Notes under the pieces: model-generated | The model's database searches: none | The model's input: the letters and a program-made list of their open reading frames with translations, nothing else | What the model was told of the DNA's origin: nothing | Shown here: positions 52,535 through 62,059 of the stretch, piece after piece | Layout of the letters: each line of letters begins with the position of its first letter | Position numbering within the stretch: the stretch's first letter is position 1 | Translations under genes and position numbers: made by a program | DNA from: Saprospiraceae bacterium | Lineage (GTDB): Bacteria > Bacteroidota > Bacteroidia > Chitinophagales > Saprospiraceae | Reading direction: 5' to 3' | Assembly: GCA_016713025.1 (NCBI GenBank) | Contig: JADJPZ010000004.1 | Span: 3,821,001-3,885,000 of the forward strand | DNA: 64,000 nucleotides

Positions 52535-53464
52535 TTATTCCTTCAAAAATCTGATATTTCTTTTCAGCCCCTCATATTTTGTTCTTTTTACAGCACTTCC
52601 GGCAAATAACTCGTCAAAAAGAGGCTCTGATAAGTCCTTCCACTCTTCCTTTGACATGGTGATCATCCTATCTTTGGGCATAAATGCGGGTTCTGAGTGC
52701 GTTTCTGCAAATCTGTTCCAGGGACATACCTGTTGACATATGTCACATCCGAACATCCAGTTTTCCATCCTTGCTTTGTACTCGATAGGTAGATTATTTT
52801 TAAGCTCAATAGTAAGATATGAGATACACTTGCTGCCGTCCATAATATATCCATCCTTATGAATGGCTTCTGTCGGACAAGCTTCTATACATCTGGTACA
52901 AGTACCGCAATAATCGGAGATAGTGTGATCGTACGTCATCTCAAGATCGGTGATGATTTCAGCAAGAAAAAACCAGCTGCCTTTTTTAGGGTTGATGACC
53001 ATGGTGTTTTTTCCTATCCATCCGAGTCCGCTTCTGCGAGCCCAATCTCTCTCCAATACCGGAGCTGAATCCACAAATACACGTCCATCTATTTCTCCGT
53101 ATGTAGATTTCATCCATTCAAACAAGATCTGCAGCTTTTTTCTGACTACTTTGTGATAATCCTTACCATAAGCGTACATAGATATTCTGGGGGCATCCGG
53201 ATCAGATTGTTTTAGATCAGTATAATAATTGTAAGCGAGAGAAATCACACTTTTTGCACCGGGCACCAGCAATCGCGGATCGACTCTTTTATCAAAATGA
53301 TTGGTCATATAGGACATATCGCCGTGGTAATCCTGCCTAAGCCAATCGTCCAATCTTCTGGCCTCTTCAGTCATAAACTCCGCTTTTGCAATATGACACA
53401 TCAAAAATCCCATCTCCAAAGCTTTGTTTTTTAAGAGTAAGGATTGTGGAGTAGAAAGCAGCAC
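52535..53464 (-). CDS. queG: Epoxyqueuosine reductase
   Basis: 309 residues. Last step of queuosine synthesis in tRNA, cobalamin-dependent. N-terminal substrate/cobalamin domain (SVISLAYNYYTD, RVFVDSAPVLERDWARRSGLGWIGKN) and two 4Fe-4S clusters from CGTCTRCIEACPTEAI and CDICQQVCPWN. The start codon is uncertain; ATG 53464 gives MLLSTPQSLLLKNKALEMGF, which fits the family length. It is followed, 37 bases on, by no same-strand gene until the TonB cluster. Confidence 0.95.
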   Translation of the reverse strand: MLLSTPQSLLLKNKALEMGFLMCHIAKAEFMTEEARRLDDWLRQDYHGDMSYMTNHFDKRVDPRLLVPGAKSVISLAYNYYTDLKQSDPDAPRISMYAYGKDYHKVVRKKLQILFEWMKSTYGEIDGRVFVDSAPVLERDWARRSGLGWIGKNTMVINPKKGSWFFLAEIITDLEMTYDHTISDYCGTCTRCIEACPTEAIHKDGYIMDGSKCISYLTIELKNNLPIEYKARMENWMFGCDICQQVCPWNRFAETHSEPAFMPKDRMITMSKEEWKDLSEPLFDELFAGSAVKRTKYEGLKRNIRFLKE

Positions 53465-53501
53465 TTGCAGGGTAGATTATGAAGATCACGGCTTATGCCG
53501 G

Positions 53502-53906
53502 TCAATTGAGTTTAAAATCAGAAACAAGTATAAATTCAGGAATGATGACTTTGAAGGAAGTTTTTTTTGTTAGATTGACAAAAAGATAATGACCATACAT
53601 CTTGCCTATGGGGCTGTGAAGGGGGCACCAGGACATATACTGAAAGTTTTCTCCTGGTTTTAATTCCGGTTGTACACCTACTACCCCTTCACCTTTGACT
53701 TCTCTTTTTTCCTGTATGGAGTCGTAGATATACCAGTGACGGGATATAAGTTTTACCGTATCTTTGCTTAAATTTTCTATGGTGACCTGATATGAGTAGA
53801 TAAATTTACCAATAGCAGGATTGGATTCAGATGGTTCATATTTAGGTATGACACTGATGCTGATATCCTCAGTTATTTCACTATAAATTATGTTTTTGTC
53901 AGTCAT
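53502..53906 (-). CDS. apaG: ApaG family protein
   Basis: 134 residues, DUF525 fold (ISVIPKYEPSESNPAIGKFIYSYQVTIEN, VKLISRHWYIYDS, VVGVQPELKPGENFQYMSWCPL, GKMYGHYLFVN). Small fibronectin-like beta sandwich; role in Co2+ efflux and diadenosine metabolism was proposed in enterobacteria, not shown here. Overlaps gmk by eight bases and lies in the yicC-gmk-apaG-queG row. Confidence 0.92.
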   Translation of the reverse strand: MTDKNIIYSEITEDISISVIPKYEPSESNPAIGKFIYSYQVTIENLSKDTVKLISRHWYIYDSIQEKREVKGEGVVGVQPELKPGENFQYMSWCPLHSPIGKMYGHYLFVNLTKKTSFKVIIPEFILVSDFKLN

Positions 53907-54495
53907 TTACAGGAGTTCTTTGTGAAAAAGTCTCAACGATATGTTCGGCTTCAATAAACGAAACTTCAAGTAAATCATTAACAAGAGTAAAATCAAAACA
54001 GTTTTCGTATTCCATTTCTTTTTTGACCTTGCTTATTCTTTTTTCGAGGCTTTCAGGAGTCTCTGTATTTCTGTTTTTTAGTCTTTCAACAAGTGTATGC
54101 ACTGAAGGAGGTCTGACAAATACCGCCATACATCTGTCTCCATATATACTTTTTATATTTTTGGCCCCTCTGACATCAATATCAAAAACAAGATGTTTGC
54201 CTTGTCCCCAAATTCTGTCTACTTCAGACTTCAGAGTTCCATAAAACTGATCGCTATACACTTCCTCCCATTCGATAAATGCACCGTCTGCCATTTTCTT
54301 TTTAAATTCATCTACAGTCATAAAGTAGTAATCCTGTCCGTGGGTTTCATGTGCTCTTTTGTCACGTGTAGTAGCGGATACTGAAAATCCAAGATGATCG
54401 TATTTTTTTAAGATGTGTTTTACGATCGTTGTTTTTCCTGCGCCTGATGGAGCTGTAAATATGAATAGTTTTCCCTGAAAAGATGCGCCTGCCAT
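53899..54495 (-). CDS. gmk: Guanylate kinase
   Basis: 198 residues. Phosphorylates GMP to GDP. P-loop FTAPSGAGKTTIVKHIL, GMP-binding SVSATTRDKRAHETHGQDYYF, ADGAFIEWEEVYSDQFYGT, and VFDIDVRGAKNIK. Starts three bases after the yicC stop, a frequent pairing. Confidence 0.97.
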   Translation of the reverse strand: MAGASFQGKLFIFTAPSGAGKTTIVKHILKKYDHLGFSVSATTRDKRAHETHGQDYYFMTVDEFKKKMADGAFIEWEEVYSDQFYGTLKSEVDRIWGQGKHLVFDIDVRGAKNIKSIYGDRCMAVFVRPPSVHTLVERLKNRNTETPESLEKRISKVKKEMEYENCFDFTLVNDLLEVSFIEAEHIVETFSQRTPVND

Positions 54496-54498
54496 TTC

Positions 54499-55374
54499 TT
54501 ACAAGATATTTGCCAATTGTTCTTTCAGTTTTTCGAGTTCGTCTTTCATCATTACTACGTATTGTTGCATTTCGGAATCCTGGGCTTTGGCACCGATAGT
54601 ATTGATTTCTCTACCTATCTCCTGAGCTATAAACGAAAGTTTTCTTCCCTTCTGGTCATCTTTGGTTTCGAGCTCATCCATGAAATAGATACAGTGCTGT
54701 GAAAGACGCACTTTTTCTTCATTGATGTCCAATTTTTCAATGTAGTAGACGATTTCCTGTTCATATCGATTATGATCTACCTGAAGTTTGGCAGCAAAGT
54801 CTTCCATATTCCTTTTGAGGCGGTCTTTTATTTTATCAATTCTGCCAGCCTCGAGTGGTTCAATAGATTTAAGATGAGATTCGATAGTCTGCACTCTTTC
54901 TATCAAATCAGTTTTTAATACTTCTCCTTCATCCACTCTGAATTTTCTTATGGACAAAATAGCATCATCGATCGCCAAATTGAGCACGACAAAAGCTTCA
55001 TCATCGGCAAGTTCGTCATTTTGACCGATCACATTGGGTATTCGGAGTATAGACTGAAGTATGTCGCCGTCTGCGATATTCAGCTCGATACGGAGGGTAT
55101 TCAGTTCTTTATAGTATTTTTTGAAAGCATCCGCATTGATAAAGGTGTTTTCTTCATCAGCAATACCGTCAACGGATACAGTGACGTCGATCTTTCCTCT
55201 TTGCAGAGCATCCAGGACTTTTTTGCGTATATCCATCTCTCTGTCTCTGAAGGCAGCAGGAAGTTTACATCGGATTTCTGTAGATCGGGCATTGAGAGAT
55301 TTTATTTCTACCCGGATCACTTTTCCTGAATAGTTTTCTTTTCCCTGACCAAAGCCAGTCATTGATAATATCAT
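54499..55374 (-). CDS. YicC family endoribonuclease-like protein
   Basis: 291 residues. YicC N-terminal domain (MILSMTGFGQGKENYSGKVI, EIKSLNARSTEIRCKLP) and DUF1732 C-terminal domain (KDDQKGRKLSFIAQEIGREINTIGAKAQD). Recent work assigns endoribonuclease activity to YicC in E. coli; the assignment here is by family. First gene of yicC-gmk-apaG. Confidence 0.95.
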   Translation of the reverse strand: MILSMTGFGQGKENYSGKVIRVEIKSLNARSTEIRCKLPAAFRDREMDIRKKVLDALQRGKIDVTVSVDGIADEENTFINADAFKKYYKELNTLRIELNIADGDILQSILRIPNVIGQNDELADDEAFVVLNLAIDDAILSIRKFRVDEGEVLKTDLIERVQTIESHLKSIEPLEAGRIDKIKDRLKRNMEDFAAKLQVDHNRYEQEIVYYIEKLDINEEKVRLSQHCIYFMDELETKDDQKGRKLSFIAQEIGREINTIGAKAQDSEMQQYVVMMKDELEKLKEQLANIL

Positions 55375-55602
55375 GCATCACTTATTTAAGAGCGCAAATA
55401 TAGATTTAAAACGATCAAGTTTGGAACAATATTATGAATAATTATAATAATAGATTGTAAATGAATTACTTAAATTACTTTTTTTTAAAAAAAACTTCGA
55501 AAAAAGCTTCAAAAAATTTTCTTAATTCCAATAAATTGCGAAATTTGCGCATCTTAAGAAAAAAGATTTTATTAAATCACAACAATTAACAAAATAAACC
55601 AT

Positions 55603-55917
55603 ATGCGAAAAGCAGACTTAGTCAACATAATCACTGAAAAAACAGGAGTTCCAAAGGTAGATGTATTAGTTACCTTGGAGATGTTTTTTAAAGAAGTAAA
55701 AAGCTCACTTTCTGATGGTGAGAATGTGTATGTAAGAGGTTTTGGATCTTTTGTCATCAAAAAAAGAGCAAAAAAAATAGGCAGACACATCAAGAAAAAT
55801 AAGTCTATAGAAATACCTGAGCACTTCATACCTTCATTCAAGCCTGCTAAAGTATTTGTTGATCAGGTGAAAGCCAATGTGGATTCGCTTCCTGAGGATG
55901 ATGGTGATGATGATTAA
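55603..55917 (+). CDS. HU/IHF family DNA-binding protein
   Basis: 104 residues. HU fold: RKADLVNIITEKTGVPKVDV, ENVYVRGFGSFVIKKRA, and the DNA-embracing arm with IPEHFIPSFKPAKVFVDQV. The C-terminal acidic tail (LPEDDGDDD) is longer than in E. coli HU. The upstream 55375-55602 is very A/T-rich (runs of T8 and A8) and probably holds a strong promoter. The TPR gene follows after 20 bases. Confidence 0.95.
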   Translation: MRKADLVNIITEKTGVPKVDVLVTLEMFFKEVKSSLSDGENVYVRGFGSFVIKKRAKKIGRHIKKNKSIEIPEHFIPSFKPAKVFVDQVKANVDSLPEDDGDDD

Positions 55918-55937
55918 TAAGGCGATACAAGATTAAT

Positions 55938-56720
55938 ATGACCAAATCTCAAATAATTACTATTGCAGCATCTTTAATCCTGTTTTTAGTATTGTATTTG
56001 GGTTTTGAGACTATACCACCGGATATGCAAAACCTCGAAAAGTCGAGGGTACTAAATGTTGAGTCAACAAGTGTGACAAATCTGATCAAAGAAGCGCAAT
56101 CAAAGCTCACGCCACAACAAACAACTGTCATAGAGGCTATCAATCTGGACCTTAACAAAGTGGCTAATGATACATCCAAAAGAGTGACAATATTAAAATC
56201 ACTTTCAGGAACCTGGTATGAAATGGGATTTCCAGCCATATCCGGAAACTATGCTGAGGAGATAGCAACCATTGAAAAGTCAGCTGAATCATGGTCAATT
56301 GCCGGAACCACTTATGCTTTATGCGTGAAATCATCTGATGATAAAAAGGTAAAAGAGTTTTGTTCAAAACGTGCAGTGAATGCATTTGAAAAAACAATAT
56401 CCTTTGACCCTGAAAACATAGATGCCCGCATCAATCTGGCCATATGTTATGTGGATAGCCCTTCAAAAGATAATCCAATGCAGGGCATCATGATGCTGAG
56501 AGATTTAAACACAAAGTATCCCAAAAACGTAAGTGTGCTAAATCAACTGGCAAAACTTGCATTACAAACTAATCAGATCGAAAGGGCTCTGGAAAGATTG
56601 GAAGCTTCCATCCTGATAGACCCTGATAACAATAATACTATATGCATGCTTGCTTCAGCATACGAAAGTGCCGGAAATAAAGTCAAAGCAGAAGAGTATC
56701 AAAAAAAATGTATTAATTAA
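55938..56720 (+). CDS. Membrane-anchored TPR protein
   Basis: 260 residues. One N-terminal membrane helix (IITIAASLILFLVLYLGF), then a periplasmic or cytoplasmic helical part with at least three TPR-like repeats (FEKTISFDPENIDARINLAICY, MMLRDLNTKYPKNVSVLNQLAKLAL, LERLEASILIDPDNNNTICMLASAYESAG). A scaffold protein of unknown partners; pairing with an HU gene is common in Bacteroidota. Confidence 0.8.
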   Translation: MTKSQIITIAASLILFLVLYLGFETIPPDMQNLEKSRVLNVESTSVTNLIKEAQSKLTPQQTTVIEAINLDLNKVANDTSKRVTILKSLSGTWYEMGFPAISGNYAEEIATIEKSAESWSIAGTTYALCVKSSDDKKVKEFCSKRAVNAFEKTISFDPENIDARINLAICYVDSPSKDNPMQGIMMLRDLNTKYPKNVSVLNQLAKLALQTNQIERALERLEASILIDPDNNNTICMLASAYESAGNKVKAEEYQKKCIN

Positions 56721-56738
56721 TTTAAAAAATATTGAAAT

Positions 56739-56834
56739 ATGCCTTGTGGTAAAAAAAGAAAAAGACATAAGATTTCGACGCATAAGCGAAAAAAGAGATT
56801 GAGAAAAAACAGACATAAGAAAAAGAACAGATAA
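56739..56834 (+). CDS. COX24/mS38-type small ribosomal protein, 31 aa
   Basis: ATG at 56739, TAA at 56832-56834. Thirty-one residues, MPCGKKRKRHKISTHKRKKR followed by LRKNRHKKKNR, with 18 Lys/Arg. This is the AURKAIP1/COX24 domain (PF08213), related to mitochondrial mS38 and to the small protein bS22 of actinobacteria; the ribosomal role is inferred from those. It is followed by a strong terminator. Short genes of this type are easily missed in annotation. Confidence 0.9.
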   Translation: MPCGKKRKRHKISTHKRKKRLRKNRHKKKNR

Positions 56835-56841
56835 GAATATC

Positions 56842-56870
56842 AGTCAGGCTTACATGTAAGCCTGACTTTT
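56842..56870 (+). terminator. Intrinsic terminator after the COX24-type gene
   Basis: Perfect 12-bp arms AGTCAGGCTTAC and GTAAGCCTGACT with a two-base loop, followed by TTTT. Ends the HU-TPR-COX24 transcript. Confidence 0.92.
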
Positions 56871-57358
56871 CCCATTTTTTAGTTAAAGTTGTGTACACAG
56901 GGTCTTTATATGTTTCTGGTCTCAAAATAGAATAAAAAATTAAGACTGAAGTGTAAGTTCTTTAAAGGTAAACATATTATAACTGGTCATCTTAAGAACT
57001 AAAATAATCTGAATTTTTTGGGCAAAAAAACTGATCAATTTTTATAATAATGGTTTTGTAAAATGGAATTCTGATCAATGAAACAAGAATTAGCCTTAAA
57101 CCAAAAAAAAGATCCAGATTGTTTAATCTTCAAATTTTAACATAACATACATCATATATTCGTTTGTAATCTTTATTAAAGTACATCGAAAAAATAGCGG
57201 TTATCCTGCATAAACATTTCACTTATTCAGGATATAAAATTGCAAAAGCTTAATCCACACACTTTCACTCATTGATGGGGTAACACTTAAAGGTTATTTC
57301 TGAAGTATTTCTGAAATTACGTCATTCATCATTATATGACAATTTAAATGTATCAATA
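56871..57358. other. Intergenic region before rng
   Basis: Nearly 490 bases, AT-rich; I see no gene or clear RNA structure. It likely contains the rng promoter and leader. Confidence 0.4.
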
Positions 57359-58909
57359 GTGGATAAGGAATTGATTATCAAATCAACACTTTCAGATGTG
57401 GAAATTGCACTTCTTGAAGGCTCACGGCTCGTAGAGATACACCGTCAAAAAACCAACAATAATTCAACAGTAGGTGATATTTTTCTGGGATGTGCCAAAA
57501 AACTGATGCCGGGTCTCAACGCCGGTTTTATGGATATCGGTCACAGAAAGGATGCATTTCTTCATTATACGGATCTCGGACCTCAGATCAACTCTCTGAT
57601 CAAGTATACAGATTCAGTCATGAAGGGCAGTTATAACAGCCCGCTATTGGAAAATTTTGTACTGGAACAGGACAATCCCAAAACAGGTAAGATTGATCAG
57701 GTTTTTGCCAGAAATGCGCATGTACTGGTACAAGTACTCAAAGAACCCATATCAACTAAAGGACCGAGACTGAGCTGTGAACTAACTATACCCGGCAGAT
57801 ATGTTGTACTGACCCCATTTTCTGATATTGTAGCTGTATCGAAAAAGATTAGTTCAGGAGAGGAAAGAAAAAGATTGAAAGTGCTGGTCGAGAGTATCAA
57901 ACCAAAAAACTTTGGAGTCATAGTACGTACAGCTGCCGAAGGCAAAAAAGTAGCTGACCTGCATAATGATATCAGAGAGCTTGAAGAAAAATGGAAAACC
58001 ATATTCCACCAGCTAAAAAAGACCAAATCTCCCGATAAGATACTCAGTGAAATAGATAAAACATCTTCGATACTTCGTGACATACTCAATGATAATTTTA
58101 ATAAAATCATCGTGGATGATAAAGAAATGCATCAAAGTATCAAAGAATACCTGCAATCTATAGCTCCTGATAAAGTAAAAATATTGCAGCAATATAAGGG
58201 CTCAAGACATATTTTTGACAATTTTGATATCAACAGGCAGATCAAGGCATCTTTTGGTAAGACATCTACTATGAGTTCGGGAGCGTATATCGTCATAGAG
58301 CACACGGAAGCCATGCATGTGATAGATGTAAATAGTGGACCCAAGACCCAGAAAAGAGATCAGGAAGATGCTGCGATGGCTGTAAATCTGGAAGCTGCCG
58401 AAGAGATAGCGAGGCAGCTAAGGTTGAGAGACATTGGTGGGCTGATCATCGTGGACTTTATAGATATGCGGACATCAGAAAACAAAACAAGTCTCTACAA
58501 TAAGATGAAAGATTTCATGCAGGGAGACAGAGCGCAGCATACTATATTACCATTAAGTAAGTTTGGACTAATGCAGATCACGCGGCAACGTACAAGGCCG
58601 GAAGTCAACATTGATACTACAGAGTTGTGTCCTACATGCCTGGGTACAGGCAAGGTCAATCCTTCCATACTGGTGATAGACAATATTCAGAGAGATATCG
58701 AGTATATCATCCAGTCCAGACCTAAATCCAAATTCAGACTGGACACCAATCAGTTTATATATGCTTACCTGAAGAGTGGGTGGCCAAGCATCCAGATGAA
58801 ATGGTTTATAAAATACAAAAAATGGATTTCATTGGGCCAAAACACAGATTATCATCTCTTTGAATACAAATTTTATGATGAAGCAAATGATGAGATAAGA
58901 TTGTCTTAG
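57359..58909 (+). CDS. rng: Ribonuclease G/E family protein
   Basis: 516 residues from GTG 57359 (MDKELIIKSTLSDVEIALLEG); no ATG fits. RNase G-like: S1-like region (VGDIFLGCAKKLMPGLNAGFMDIGHRKDAFLHY), DNase I-like catalytic part with HVIDVNSGP and IIVDFIDM (metal-binding Asp residues) and the Zn-link CPTCLGTGK. Endoribonuclease in rRNA and mRNA processing. It lacks the long scaffold tail of RNase E. Confidence 0.95.
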   Translation: MDKELIIKSTLSDVEIALLEGSRLVEIHRQKTNNNSTVGDIFLGCAKKLMPGLNAGFMDIGHRKDAFLHYTDLGPQINSLIKYTDSVMKGSYNSPLLENFVLEQDNPKTGKIDQVFARNAHVLVQVLKEPISTKGPRLSCELTIPGRYVVLTPFSDIVAVSKKISSGEERKRLKVLVESIKPKNFGVIVRTAAEGKKVADLHNDIRELEEKWKTIFHQLKKTKSPDKILSEIDKTSSILRDILNDNFNKIIVDDKEMHQSIKEYLQSIAPDKVKILQQYKGSRHIFDNFDINRQIKASFGKTSTMSSGAYIVIEHTEAMHVIDVNSGPKTQKRDQEDAAMAVNLEAAEEIARQLRLRDIGGLIIVDFIDMRTSENKTSLYNKMKDFMQGDRAQHTILPLSKFGLMQITRQRTRPEVNIDTTELCPTCLGTGKVNPSILVIDNIQRDIEYIIQSRPKSKFRLDTNQFIYAYLKSGWPSIQMKWFIKYKKWISLGQNTDYHLFEYKFYDEANDEIRLS

Positions 58910-58934
58910 GGTGTTATATATTCATCATCCTTCT

Positions 58935-60374
58935 TCATAGGTAACTTCTTAAATCGTCTTTTTTAGGTTGGAAAAAAATATCAGAAGTTAGAGATTTTTG
59001 AACAATCCCATTATAAGGACCATTTTTTAATCCAAATGTGGTGAGCATAACTAACCACAGGGCTTTTCTTGTCTTTGTACTTTCCTTAAATTCATTCAGT
59101 TTATTTCGCAGTTTAGTGTCGTAATCTTTAGTGATCGTGTATTCGCTATTCGAAAATTTGATTTCAATGACATTAATCACATTGTCACTGCGATCTATGA
59201 TTAAATCTATTTGTGCTGCCTTATTTTGCCAAGTAGAAATATTAGATAATATGCCATCTATCCCCAGTTCTCGTTTTATTTCGTGGGTATGTAGGATACA
59301 TAAAATCTCAAAAGCATAACCAGACCACGTATTCTGTTTGGGTGTATTAATCATATTGAGCCAGCTATTTCCATCATTGATCTGTAGCTTGCTCAAAAAG
59401 CTTAAATGAAACAATGAAAATAAATCAGTGAGCTGATATACCGCTTCTCTGGATGTTTTATTGAAATTATAATACTTTCTGATGAATCCACTCTCTTCCA
59501 GTTCGGTGAGAATTCGGGTCAATCCGCCACCATCTGTAATGCCACTACGTTTTACAATTTCTGATCTCAGGATACCTTTATTTTTACTTGCGATAGCTTC
59601 TACTATAGCGATGTGATTTTCAGGATTATCAAAGAGTGATTGATACAGTACGTAATATTCACTTCTGAAAAGGGCATTTTCTGCAAAACATAGCTTATTG
59701 ATATTTTGTGACGCACTCCAGTCTTTATTAAAATGTGAAAGATAAAATGGTATGCCACCAAAACACATGTAAGCCTGAATGCATTGGAATTCATCATATT
59801 GACATCCCAAGGACTCGAGATACTGTTTAGTTTCATGTAAAGTAAATGGGTTCAGTTTGATTTTTCCCGTGACTCTATTGTATAATCCGCCCTTGTTTTT
59901 GATCAATTTATTCATCATCCATGATGCTGATGAGCCGCAAACGATGAGCAATATATCCGGCCTGCCACTTGCCCAACTATTCCAAAAGTACTCTAAGGCA
60001 TTAATAAACTTAGAATTTCGATTGTCCATCCAAGGTAATTCGTCAAGGAAGATTACTTTCTTCTTTGAAGGGTCAGCTTCTAATTGCTCTATAAGGAAGG
60101 TAAAAGCATCTATCCAGGTTTTAGGCGTAGACATCGTTTCATTACCAAAATATTTTTTTAATGCAATGCTAAATGTTGCCAATTGTTCTTTTAGTGAACC
60201 TTTTGCAATTCCAGTAGTATAAAATGTAAACTGGTCCTGAAAAGCTTTACGAATCAAAAATGTTTTTCCTACCCTGCGCCTTCCATATACCGCAATAAAA
60301 TGTGATTTCTGATCAGAGACATACCTATCAATGTCGCCCAATTCTCTTTGTCGCCCAATTAACTTCGTATCCAT
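58935..60374 (-). CDS. AAA-type ATPase with DUF234-like C-terminus
   Basis: 479 residues from ATG 60374 (MDTKLIGRQRELGDIDRY). Archaeal-ATPase-like: Walker A VYGRRRVGKTFLIRKAF, Walker B KKVIFLDELPWMD, and a sensor-like ILLIVCGSSASWM. A winged-helix part lies at about 260-330 and the C-terminal DUF234 region (AFEILCILHTHEIK, AAQIDLIIDRSDNVINVIEIKF) resembles a PD-(D/E)XK nuclease core with D and ExK. Function unknown; members are often in genomic islands. A fragment of a second copy lies upstream. Confidence 0.88.
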   Translation of the reverse strand: MDTKLIGRQRELGDIDRYVSDQKSHFIAVYGRRRVGKTFLIRKAFQDQFTFYTTGIAKGSLKEQLATFSIALKKYFGNETMSTPKTWIDAFTFLIEQLEADPSKKKVIFLDELPWMDNRNSKFINALEYFWNSWASGRPDILLIVCGSSASWMMNKLIKNKGGLYNRVTGKIKLNPFTLHETKQYLESLGCQYDEFQCIQAYMCFGGIPFYLSHFNKDWSASQNINKLCFAENALFRSEYYVLYQSLFDNPENHIAIVEAIASKNKGILRSEIVKRSGITDGGGLTRILTELEESGFIRKYYNFNKTSREAVYQLTDLFSLFHLSFLSKLQINDGNSWLNMINTPKQNTWSGYAFEILCILHTHEIKRELGIDGILSNISTWQNKAAQIDLIIDRSDNVINVIEIKFSNSEYTITKDYDTKLRNKLNEFKESTKTRKALWLVMLTTFGLKNGPYNGIVQKSLTSDIFFQPKKDDLRSYL

Positions 60375-60378
60375 AATG

Positions 60379-60485
60379 ATTTCAATTTGGCTACAAATAT
60401 ACAATAAATTTTAGTTACAGCCAAATCAAGCATTTAATTTGGCTGTAACTATATTAATTTTAATACTTACAGCCAAATTGAAATG
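60379..60485. promoter_or_regulatory. Nested inverted repeats around ATPase promoter
   Basis: Outer arms ATTTCAATTTGGCT (60379-60392) and AGCCAAATTGAAAT (60472-60485); inner arms AGTTACAGCCAAAT (60413-60426) and ATTTGGCTGTAACT (60437-60450). All share the word AGCCAAAT. A minus-strand -7 box TATATTTG lies between. It looks like a set of operators for one repressor. Confidence 0.6.
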
Positions 60486-60506
60486 TATTTTGTTGGCTAT
60501 TTAAAG

Positions 60507-60600
60507 AAAATATCAGAAATTATATGTCTCTCTACAATCCCGTTGTAAGGTACATTCTTTAATCCAAATGTGGTGAGCATGACTAACAATAAGGCTTCAT
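60507..60600 (-). pseudogene. 3-prime fragment of a second DUF234-type ATPase gene
   Basis: About 90 bases clearly related to the end of the ATPase gene (58970-59063); on the minus strand it reads LLVMLTTFGLKN and then SDIFF before a stop. The rest of the copy is gone. It indicates a former tandem pair. Confidence 0.7.
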
Positions 60601-60619
60601 ATGTAGCATATGTTTAACT

Positions 60620-61144
60620 CTAAAATAATTTACATATAATTTTGCCGTCTTTGGCAAACAAATAAATAAATGACTCACGTTTTATGTAAACTTCAGCCAT
60701 ATATTCAATTTTGCCATTTTCATAAAGAACAATAGAAGAGTCATACAAATCAGCATCTTCACCTAAGTCTTTCTTTATACTTTTCAGTAATAATTTCCTT
60801 ATTTCAGCATCCAATTCCGTTTTACCTTTAGCGATTAACTCACCACAGCTGTCATATAGCCAATAATCATAATTGACATGTTCTTCAGTTTCAATTGCAA
60901 GTATTTTTTCATTGTTACAAAAAGGTAAAACAGCTCCAATTATTGTATCGGTTTTAGGGTATGTTTTATAAAAGAAGTTTACAATCTCTTTTGGAAGTTC
61001 AGCCTGAGGAATTACTTTAAGGTCTTCCCAAGGTAACAAACAATCTTTAAACAATGTATCTTTATCTTTTGAACAAGACGAAATCATCCATATTGTAAAA
61101 TTTAAGATGATGCAGAATTTAAACATTTGACTATGTTTACGCAT
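60620..61144 (-). CDS. Hypothetical lipoprotein
   Basis: 174 residues; MRKHSQMFKFCIILNFTIWM leads to the lipobox-like WMISSC (Cys about 24). An internal ATG at residue 7 is an alternative start. The mature part resembles PepSY-like/DUF2874 proteins of Bacteroidota (VIPQAELPKEIVNFFYKTYPKT, YDYWLYDSCGELI, IEYMAEVYIKRESFIYLFAKDG), with two similar halves. Function unknown. Confidence 0.65.
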   Translation of the reverse strand: MRKHSQMFKFCIILNFTIWMISSCSKDKDTLFKDCLLPWEDLKVIPQAELPKEIVNFFYKTYPKTDTIIGAVLPFCNNEKILAIETEEHVNYDYWLYDSCGELIAKGKTELDAEIRKLLLKSIKKDLGEDADLYDSSIVLYENGKIEYMAEVYIKRESFIYLFAKDGKIICKLF

Positions 61145-61228
61145 GTATAATTTTTTTGATTCTAGTAAAAATAAAAAACAAAGGTATAGCTTTATTTGCG
61201 TTTTTAAGTAAAAAAGTTAATTTATACA

Positions 61229-61966
61229 TCAATCCTCCTCATTCTCCATTAGCAACTTCAGACTCAATTCTGGATTTTCCAAAAATGATTTTGTGATCAG
61301 ATAGTGGTCCGTCTCTTCATAGTTGATCTCTTTGATACCTTCTGCGCTGAATTCATAGATGCGCGCATTGGGGTATGCCATGATGATGGGCGAGTGTGTG
61401 GCAATGATAAACTGAGAATCCTGAAGTACCAACTGATGAATCAGGCTTAAGGCCGTCAACTGTCTCGCTGGTGACAATGCCGCTTCGGGTTCGTCAAGGA
61501 GGTACAATCCATTGCCGGTGAGCTTGTGCATCAATGTGGCAAGGAAGGCTTCACCATGAGATTGTTCATGAAGAGATTTACCTCCATAAGACTTTAGTAC
61601 ACCAAACTCTTCTGCTTTGGTCGCTACATTGTAAAAACTTTCCGCTCTCAGAAAGTAAGCATCGCCGGGTTGTTTATAGCTTTTGGAAAGTTTGATCTCC
61701 CGGTGCAGGTCAGAGTGTGTATTGTGCACTTCAAACTGTGCAGATTTAGTACCACCTTCAGGGTTGAACCCATAAGCAATAGCAATAGCTTCAAGAAGCG
61801 TGCTTTTGCCACTTCCATTTTCGCCAATAAAAAAGGTCACATCGTGATGAAATCGGATATCTTCACACTGTTTTATTGAAGGAATATCATAAGGATAGCC
61901 TCGCTTATTTCTTGTTTCTTCTTCCTGAAAAAATACCGATTTGATATATGGGCGAGCGGAAATCAT
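61229..61966 (-). CDS. AAA_21-type ATPase, RecF/ABC-like
   Basis: 245 residues. Walker A FFIGENGSGKSTLLEAIAIA, signature-like SHGEAFLATL, Walker B GLYLLDEPEAALSP and switch His in FIIATHSPIIMAYP. Single-domain ATPase without a long coiled coil; its role is unknown (related proteins occur in OLD-like and stand-alone ABC groups). No nuclease or effector gene is adjacent, so a defence role is not supported. Confidence 0.85.
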   Translation of the reverse strand: MISARPYIKSVFFQEEETRNKRGYPYDIPSIKQCEDIRFHHDVTFFIGENGSGKSTLLEAIAIAYGFNPEGGTKSAQFEVHNTHSDLHREIKLSKSYKQPGDAYFLRAESFYNVATKAEEFGVLKSYGGKSLHEQSHGEAFLATLMHKLTGNGLYLLDEPEAALSPARQLTALSLIHQLVLQDSQFIIATHSPIIMAYPNARIYEFSAEGIKEINYEETDHYLITKSFLENPELSLKLLMENEED

Positions 61967-62059
61967 TTTTGTAAAACGAAAGGGTATTCTCCTTTAAATT
62001 GTTTTCTTAGTTTCCGGATGTCTTGAATGATAGAATCATAATAAGATAAAACAGTGATT

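Noticed and set aside
61229..61966. AAA ATPase as part of an anti-phage system
   Set aside because: The gene is between a lipoprotein and asnS in a stable core region, with no nuclease, TOPRIM or effector gene next to it.
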